In this document: piece by piece, positions 6,566 through 10,255 of the stretch
How the letters are laid out: every line of letters begins with the position of its first letter
Position numbering within the stretch: position 1 is the stretch's first letter
Assembly (NCBI GenBank): GCA_946183625.1
Contig: CAMHCL010000050.1
Span: 1-10,255, forward strand
Reading direction: 5' to 3'
Source of the DNA: an uncultured Lachnospiraceae bacterium
GTDB taxonomy: Bacteria > Bacillota > Clostridia > Lachnospirales > Lachnospiraceae
DNA length: 10,255 nucleotides
Notes under the pieces: generated by a model
What the model saw: the letters and a program-made list of their open reading frames with translations, nothing else
Told to the model about the DNA's origin: nothing
Databases searched by the model: none
Translations under genes and position numbers: made by a program

Positions 6566-7468
6566 CTAAATTATATAGAACCACTTATTGTCTTCGTCTG
6601 CTTTCTTGGTCTCCTGGCCGTCGAACTTGAGTTCCTGGTTGGCTACGTGGACCTTGGTTCCGGCTGGAACGGAGCTTGTCAGGAAGACGTTACCTCCGAT
6701 AACTGAGCCTTCTCCGATGACTGTATCGCCGCCGAGGATGGACGCTCCGGAATAGATGGTTACGTTGTCTTCAATGGTTGGGTGGCGCTTCTTGTCTGTA
6801 AGGGCACGGCCACCACGGGTGGACAGAGCTCCCAGGGTCACGCCCTGATATATTTTAACGTTATTTCCGATTTCTGTAGTCTCACCTATAACGACGCCAG
6901 TGCCGTGATCGATGAAGAAATATTTACCAATTGTGGCACCTGGGTTAATGTCGATTCCTGTCTTGCTATGGGCTCTTTCGGTCATAACTCGAGGCAGGAT
7001 CGGAACTCCCAGATTGTAGAGAACGTGTGCATAGCGCTGCACAGATATGGCATAGAGTCCCGGATAGGAAATGATGATAGCATCCTTACTTTCTGCCGCC
7101 GGGTCGCCAACGAACAGTGCCTCGATGTCTGTATCCAGGTATTCTCTGATCTCCGGAATCTTCTTCATGAAACTTACTGTCAGGTCTTCTGCTATCAGGT
7201 TCAGCTCTTCGTCTGACTTGCCTGCGTGCTTCTCGTCGAATCTAAGGGCCAGGGCTATCTGGCGGTTCAGGTTGTAGGCCACATCCTCTGTTACAGAAGC
7301 TATCATCGTGTTGATGTTATAGATTCTGTAGGTGCGGTCAATGTAGTAGCCGGCAAATACAATGCGGTGCAGCTTCTGAATGATGTCCGAGACGGCGTAT
7401 TTGTCGACCTGACCGAACACGTCCTGCTTGTCGATAGGGCGTCCCTTGTCGCATATTAGTTTTCCCAT
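6566..7468 (-). CDS. cysE: Serine O-acetyltransferase
   Basis: It transfers acetyl from acetyl-CoA to L-serine, giving O-acetylserine, the precursor used by cysteine synthase, in the cytoplasm. The 300-residue protein has an N-terminal helical region (about 1-160) and a left-handed beta-helix of hexapeptide repeats: NPGATIGKYFFIDHGTGVV (about 175-193), VIGETTEIGNNVKIYQGVTLGA (193-214) and TIYSGASILGGDTVIGEGSVIGG (237-259). Residues equivalent to the E. coli CysE catalytic and serine-binding set are present: D122 in GDPAA, D187-H188 in IDHGTG, and H229 in KKRHPT. Length and the extended N-terminus fit the longer SATase type common in anaerobic Firmicutes and Bacteroidetes. I chose ATG at 7468, with AGAGG 7 bases upstream, over an in-frame start at 7513 that would overlap the preceding gene. 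It follows the nucleotidyltransferase gene by 28 bases on the same strand. No cysK, T-box or other cysteine-related leader is visible. Confidence 0.95.
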   Translation of the reverse strand: MGKLICDKGRPIDKQDVFGQVDKYAVSDIIQKLHRIVFAGYYIDRTYRIYNINTMIASVTEDVAYNLNRQIALALRFDEKHAGKSDEELNLIAEDLTVSFMKKIPEIREYLDTDIEALFVGDPAAESKDAIIISYPGLYAISVQRYAHVLYNLGVPILPRVMTERAHSKTGIDINPGATIGKYFFIDHGTGVVIGETTEIGNNVKIYQGVTLGALSTRGGRALTDKKRHPTIEDNVTIYSGASILGGDTVIGEGSVIGGNVFLTSSVPAGTKVHVANQELKFDGQETKKADEDNKWFYII

Positions 7469-7496
7469 TGTGGTACCTCTTTTAATTATATATTTA

Positions 7497-8246
7497 TTAT
7501 TTGTTATGTTCATTATTTTGAGAAATCTTTTTGAATAGCTTCTCGCTTAGTTCTTTAGCATCTTGTTTTCCAACTATTTTGTCTTTATTCTCAACTTTCA
7601 TGATTTCTTCTTTTACATTCTGTGTCTTGTTTTGCATTTTATCATATTCTTTCCACAATTCCGAGACGGATAGATTACAATAATTTGAAACTCGATTCAT
7701 TATCTCTGGACTGACATTAGTGCCATCTCCATACAAATACGATAGTGCATTTGTTATTTTTTCATATGATACATCATTTCCAATCTTTTTTTCTGATGCT
7801 ATGATGCCTATAATATCCGGTACATCATCATTATAGAATCTTCCTGATTGCATCTTCATGGCTATTAAATACTCTGCTCTTATCGTTCTGATAGTAAATT
7901 TGCCATTATTATAACTTTTATAAAATTCAGATACCTCTAAAAGTCTTGGAGAGTATGAGGGCAAAATCATAAAATCAGAATTAAACCAATGGCTGGATAT
8001 TTTATATTTATATGACAGATCTAAAGCGATATCTTTTATACTGTTACTCGCATTTATTATAGCATCAACATCAATAGTTGACGTACGAAAACCATAATTA
8101 AGAACCACGCTTCCACCACCAACTATAATGATATCAACAGGTTGATATCCCTTCTTATCTATCTTCCTGTATTTATTCGCCATTTCTTTTAATAATGTGT
8201 CAATCAAATCTTTATTCAATTCATTTATATTATCAGCAGGCATCAT
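7497..8246 (-). CDS. Nucleotidyltransferase-fold protein (DUF6036-like), putative toxin of an XRE-linked module
   Basis: A 249-residue protein with a minimal nucleotidyltransferase core: VDIIIVGGGSVVLNYG (37-52) followed by STIDVDAI (56-63), matching the GG-S ... (S/T)-x-D-x-D pattern that places two metal-binding aspartates at D59 and D61. IAMKMQSGR (128-136) and NDDVPDI (139-145) correspond to the conserved A-K-x-x-A-x-R / D-x-x-DI stretch of the DUF6036/AbiEii-type NTases. The C-terminal tail (about 205-249) is highly charged and Lys-rich. ATG at 8246 overlaps the end of the XRE gene by 14 bases in another frame, with AGAGGA 6 bases upstream, so translation is probably coupled. Relatives paired with small DNA-binding proteins are often toxins or abortive-infection effectors that modify nucleotides or tRNA. 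That activity here is inference. The gene is clearly AT-richer than cysE, which suggests acquisition. Confidence 0.78.
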   Translation of the reverse strand: MMPADNINELNKDLIDTLLKEMANKYRKIDKKGYQPVDIIIVGGGSVVLNYGFRTSTIDVDAIINASNSIKDIALDLSYKYKISSHWFNSDFMILPSYSPRLLEVSEFYKSYNNGKFTIRTIRAEYLIAMKMQSGRFYNDDVPDIIGIIASEKKIGNDVSYEKITNALSYLYGDGTNVSPEIMNRVSNYCNLSVSELWKEYDKMQNKTQNVKEEIMKVENKDKIVGKQDAKELSEKLFKKISQNNEHNK

Positions 8247-8760
8247 CTAGTTCCTCTTCATAAATATTATACTTCAGGAATTCAGGTATATATTTTTTTT
8301 CTTCATTTGCGGTTTCTTTTGCTAATGCTGTAGGATAAAAAGCACATTTAAGCGATAATGATCTATAATCATCATAATCTATAACTAGATCATAGCCATT
8401 TTTTTTGCATAAAAAATCAAGTGTTGCAAGCGCATACAATCCTTTTGAATAGTTTCCTTTTTGAATATTTGAACTGATTATATCATTGTTCAAGATATAT
8501 ATTATAGCCAAATCTTCACTTTCTTTTATCTTATGATGTATATTGCTTCTAAAATGTAAAAACGACTCTTCGACTTCTATGTAGAATTCGTCAAGAGTAA
8601 GGTCTAATGCATTTGCAAGCTTTTTTGCAGTATTTATTCCACAATTACCAATATCCGATTTTCCTTTCACCAATTTATAAACATAGTTATATCCTACACC
8701 TGATTTTATTGATAACTGTCTAATGTTTATATCTTTTCTAACAAGAAGATCTTGCAACAT
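8233..8760 (-). CDS. XRE-family HTH regulator, putative antitoxin
   Basis: The 175-residue protein has an N-terminal Cro/C1-type helix-turn-helix (about 3-60): LLVRKDINIRQLSIKSGVGY leads into NYVYKLVKGKSD and then the TAKKLANALDLTLDEF helix. The roughly 115-residue C-terminal region (66-175) is not one I recognise and contains an acidic end, YEEELDDAC. ATG at 8760 has a very strong GGGAGGT ribosome site just upstream. I rejected a longer in-frame start at 8946 because it would run through the dfx terminator and the promoter. Its stop overlaps the nucleotidyltransferase start, giving a bicistronic unit. A perfect inverted repeat in its own promoter suggests that it represses itself, as antitoxin-type XRE proteins do. 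It could alternatively be a plain regulator of the downstream enzyme. Confidence 0.82.
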   Translation of the reverse strand: MLQDLLVRKDINIRQLSIKSGVGYNYVYKLVKGKSDIGNCGINTAKKLANALDLTLDEFYIEVEESFLHFRSNIHHKIKESEDLAIIYILNNDIISSNIQKGNYSKGLYALATLDFLCKKNGYDLVIDYDDYRSLSLKCAFYPTALAKETANEEKKYIPEFLKYNIYEEELDDAC

Positions 8761-8782
8761 CACTACCACCTCCCTTATTCGT

Positions 8783-8811
8783 ATATTATCACTGTAGTGA
8801 TAATTGTGCAA
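8783..8811 (-). promoter_or_regulatory. Promoter of the XRE/nucleotidyltransferase unit
   Basis: On the minus strand: -35 TTGCAC (8811-8806), exactly 17 bases, -10 TAATAT (8788-8783). Transcription would begin near 8776, giving a leader of about 16 nt that carries the GGGAGGT ribosome site. The promoter starts just 4 bases beyond the T-tract of the dfx terminator, so the module has its own transcription unit. Confidence 0.72.
8785..8804. promoter_or_regulatory. Inverted-repeat operator inside the promoter spacer
   Basis: ATTATCACT and AGTGATAAT form perfect 9-bp arms separated by GT. The element occupies most of the spacer between -35 and -10 and overlaps the -10 box, so a bound dimer would block RNA polymerase. 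The obvious candidate ligand is the XRE protein encoded directly downstream. That assignment is inference from position. Confidence 0.75.
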
Positions 8812-8814
8812 TAT

Positions 8815-8848
8815 AAAAAAAGGGCGCCACCTCTTAAGTGGCACCCTT
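8815..8848 (-). terminator. Intrinsic terminator of dfx
   Basis: On the minus strand, AAGGGTGCCACTT, loop AAG, then AGGTGGCGCCCTT form a 13-bp stem with two G-U pairs. The run of T from the stem end (A-tract on the plus strand, 8815-8821) follows at once. It begins 9 bases after the dfx stop codon. Confidence 0.92.
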
Positions 8849-8857
8849 CGGTAATCC

Positions 8858-9232
8858 TTAAACTTCTGCTTTCCACAGTCCGTGGAGATTGCAATATTCA
8901 TAAGCAGCCACTGCCTTGTCGCCTTCAACGAGTGCGAATTCTGCAACTGGCTTCTCGCCTGGATTCAGGATCTTGCGCTGTCTGCCCTGCTCTGTCTCGA
9001 GAGTGATCCACTGAATATAGTGAGCGTCCATCATTGGGTGCTCTACTTCTCCAACTGCTACAGTAACCTTATTTCCATCAACTGTGATCACCGGAACGTG
9101 CTTCTCACCGGCGCCGTCAGATGTATTTGCTACTACTTCTACCATTGGTTCCCCGCAACATTTGACATCACATGCATCCTTCTCAAGATATGTGATCATG
9201 TTGCCGCATTTTGCACATTTAAATACTTGCAT
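8858..9232 (-). CDS. dfx: Desulfoferrodoxin (superoxide reductase)
   Basis: It reduces superoxide to hydrogen peroxide without forming O2 and protects anaerobes from oxygen exposure in the cytoplasm. Electrons usually come from rubredoxin. The 124 residues carry an N-terminal desulforedoxin domain with C6-x2-C9 and C25-C26 for the rubredoxin-like Fe site. The superoxide-reductase domain has the full His4Cys centre: EKH (E43, K44, H45), EHPM (H65), AHY (H71) and YCNLHG (C114, H117), matching the canonical H49/H69/H75/C116/H119 set of Desulfovibrio after offset. Length is the usual one for the two-iron class. ATG at 9232 has AGGAGGT 7 bases upstream. A strong terminator follows. No clear promoter is visible in the short gap (9233-9284) from the upstream remnant, so transcription may start within or before that remnant. 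Confidence 0.97.
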   Translation of the reverse strand: MQVFKCAKCGNMITYLEKDACDVKCCGEPMVEVVANTSDGAGEKHVPVITVDGNKVTVAVGEVEHPMMDAHYIQWITLETEQGRQRKILNPGEKPVAEFALVEGDKAVAAYEYCNLHGLWKAEV

Positions 9233-9284
9233 TTCAATACCTCCTGATTAATATATTCATTTTGGTCCGATCCGGCTCTTCCCG

Positions 9285-9734
9285 CTAGATCAGGCCATAC
9301 TCTTCGAACAGCTGATTCCGATATTCTGAATCCTCTGTAGCGATCTTCAATTCGTCGAGACGGTTGTCTTCTAGCAGCTTCTTGGTCAGGGCGCTGAAGA
9401 GATCGATGCCTTCTGCTCTACCCTCGGCTCTACCCTCAGCTTTGCCCTCGGCTTTTCCGCGTTCTTCGCCTTCTTCGAACTTTTCCTGGCCTTGTACTCT
9501 CATGTCTGTTTCGTAATCATATTCAGCGATAAGAAAGTTCTCCACTTCATCACCTGCTTCCTTTAAGTAATCCCTCAATATGTCATTATCTATACAGTAT
9601 CTTATGGTCTTCCTTGCAGGATTTTCGCATCCCGCCAACAGATTTTTCCTAAAAATATCAACGAACTCACTATACTCTTTAATTATATCACAATTGGATA
9701 ATAAGTTAGAAGCACTAATTCTGCCAATTATTAA
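9285..9734 (-). pseudogene. C-terminal remnant of an Rpn / PD-(D/E)XK nuclease 'transposase' family protein
   Basis: The open frame runs from just after an in-frame TAA (9737-9735) to the TAG at 9285-9287. It encodes about 149 residues, of which the recognisable part is the family's C-terminal tail: RKTIRYCIDNDILRDYLKE, AEYDYETDMRVQGQEKFEEG, a Lys/Arg-Ala-Glu-Gly repeat, then FSALTKKLLEDNR. The N-terminal PD-(D/E)XK nuclease core that should precede this (about 200 residues) is absent. No ATG lies in frame until a weak TTG at 9638, and no ribosome site supports that start. The upstream residues ISASNLLSNCDIIKEYSEF look like continuing family sequence, so the gene appears truncated at its 5' side. 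The whole family is prone to recombination and decay. A short expressed peptide from the TTG cannot be excluded. Confidence 0.7.
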
Positions 9735-9737
9735 TTA

Positions 9738-10115
9738 GACTATTGACATCACCTTTTCATAATAGTAATATCAATTTGAAAGAAGGAATGTGGTTTTGTG
9801 CCGTACAGCTTTATGCTCATGCGGGGTGCTACGTTTCTTTTTTTATGTCTATTATGTCGTACAGATACAACTTATTATCTCTATTACATCGAATAAGAAT
9901 CCATATCATTGTCCTTTCGCTAAATCCAAAAACAGTTTTACTTACTATAATTTCACGAAAAAAACGCATCAAAAAATGGTGCATTATAATCATATAAAGC
10001 AAAATTACGATCCTCGGAGTAAAAACTGATGAGCAATACGTGAAAGCAGATATTCATTTATAGATCGCATACAGTCCTTTCCGGCCTCTTCGGAGCATGT
10101 ATGCGTTTAGATTGT
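9738..10115. other. AT-rich intergenic stretch without a convincing gene
   Basis: No reading frame here has family features or a good ribosome site. The two plus-strand frames are low-complexity and lack any recognisable motif. The only clear structure is the hairpin at 10066-10105. An AAAGGTGATG start-like sequence on the minus strand (near 9750) opens a frame that stops after four codons, just before the remnant described next to it, and may mark a decayed start. Confidence 0.6.
10066..10105. repeat. Perfect 8-bp inverted repeat with 24-base loop
   Basis: CGCATACA (10066-10073) and TGTATGCG (10098-10105) are exact inverted copies around a 24-base GC-rich loop that can itself form a small CCG/CGG stem. 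On the plus strand the 3' side is followed by TTTAGATTGTTT, a poor T-tract, and no plus-strand gene ends here. On the minus strand it lies just after the stop of the partial frame at the window edge. It could be a weak terminator or a repeat-element end. Confidence 0.5.
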
Positions 10116-10253
10116 TTAAATTATAATATACCCCACCTTAACAAATTCCACAAGCCAATAAATCCCTTTCTCATCACACACCGGCGCGGGAACGGAATCA
10201 AGGGACAGTACGCTGGATGCGCAGCATCCGGGCAGACCTTGACGAAATGACAC
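10116..10253 (-). CDS. Possible partial small protein or repeat-derived frame at window edge
   Basis: A minus-strand frame enters at the right edge and ends at TAA 10118-10116 after 45 visible residues, including LPGCCASS (about 7-14), VPAPVCDEKG (about 21-30) and IYWLVEFVKVGYIII at the end. The residue mix is protein-like, and the GC content is higher than in the neighbouring intergenic DNA. I do not recognise a family, and the start is outside the window. It might be a short conserved frame carried on a dispersed repeat rather than a real gene. The opposite strand is also open across much of this stretch, which weakens the case. Confidence 0.25.
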   Translation of the reverse strand: MSFRQGLPGCCASSVLSLDSVPAPVCDEKGIYWLVEFVKVGYIII

Positions 10254-10255
10254 GG

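Noticed and set aside
7485..7490. TATAAT on the minus strand as a cysE promoter -10
   Set aside because: The predicted start would fall inside the ribosome binding site of cysE, and there is no acceptable -35 at 17 bases.
8761..8946. Longer N-terminus for the XRE protein (start at 8946)
   Set aside because: It would be translated through the dfx terminator and the module's own promoter. ATG 8760 has an excellent ribosome site and begins exactly at the HTH domain.
9743..10029. Two overlapping plus-strand frames
   Set aside because: They are low-complexity, AT-driven peptides without a ribosome site or recognisable motif.
10180..10255. Plus-strand open frame with basic peptide (RWMRSIRADLDEMTR) and GGATGC/GCATCC hairpin
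   Set aside because: It is too short before the edge to judge, and it competes with the minus-strand frame. The hairpin has no T-tract.

Overview
The window reads as a chromosomal piece of a Gram-positive anaerobe, most likely a Lachnospiraceae-type Clostridium relative. This is inferred from strong AGGAGG-type ribosome binding sites on nearly every gene, a desulfoferrodoxin, a DUF6062-type protein, a zinc-ribbon/single-TM surface protein, and an AEGR-repeat tail typical of the Rpn/PD-(D/E)XK 'transposase' family common in that group. Every supportable gene lies on the minus strand, so the window is read biologically from right to left.

Right edge (10255 to 9285): a possible small reading frame cut by the edge, about 380 bases without a convincing gene but with a perfect 8-bp-arm hairpin, and a C-terminal remnant of an Rpn-family protein. 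Next come desulfoferrodoxin (dfx; superoxide reductase) with a textbook intrinsic terminator. Immediately after that terminator is a self-contained, visibly AT-richer two-gene cassette: a promoter whose spacer holds a perfect 9+9 bp operator, an XRE-type regulator, and an overlapping nucleotidyltransferase-fold gene. This is organised like a toxin-antitoxin or abortive-infection module. It runs with only a 28-base gap into serine O-acetyltransferase (cysE), the first step of cysteine synthesis.

Middle (6540 to 5883): a strikingly regular tandem array of nine 73-74 bp units. Each unit has a 40-bp block bounded by GCGTGCGG / CCGCACGC arms and a 33-34 bp pyrimidine-rich linker. It resembles a CRISPR array in spacing, but the linkers are related to each other. 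The last linker supplies the ribosome binding site of the next gene, a 608-aa zinc-ribbon / Q-N-P-rich / single-TM / exported-domain protein. That gene is followed by a DUF6062-like protein with two CxxC...FCxxH modules.

Left part (3173 to 1): a near-consensus SigA promoter (TTGACA-17-TAAAAT) and a leader of about 145 nt holding a G8 tract inside a terminator-like hairpin. These precede a polysaccharide operon made of a membrane-anchored nucleotide-sugar 4,6-dehydratase (WbpM/PglF/CapD family) followed by a DegT/DnrJ/EryC1/StrS PLP aminotransferase cut by the window edge. Together these two enzymes would turn UDP-GlcNAc (or a related sugar) into a 4-amino-4,6-dideoxy sugar for a surface glycan. 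The most unusual items are the 73-bp array, the homopolymer-containing leader, the XRE/nucleotidyltransferase cassette and an acidic insertion of about 50 residues in the dehydratase.
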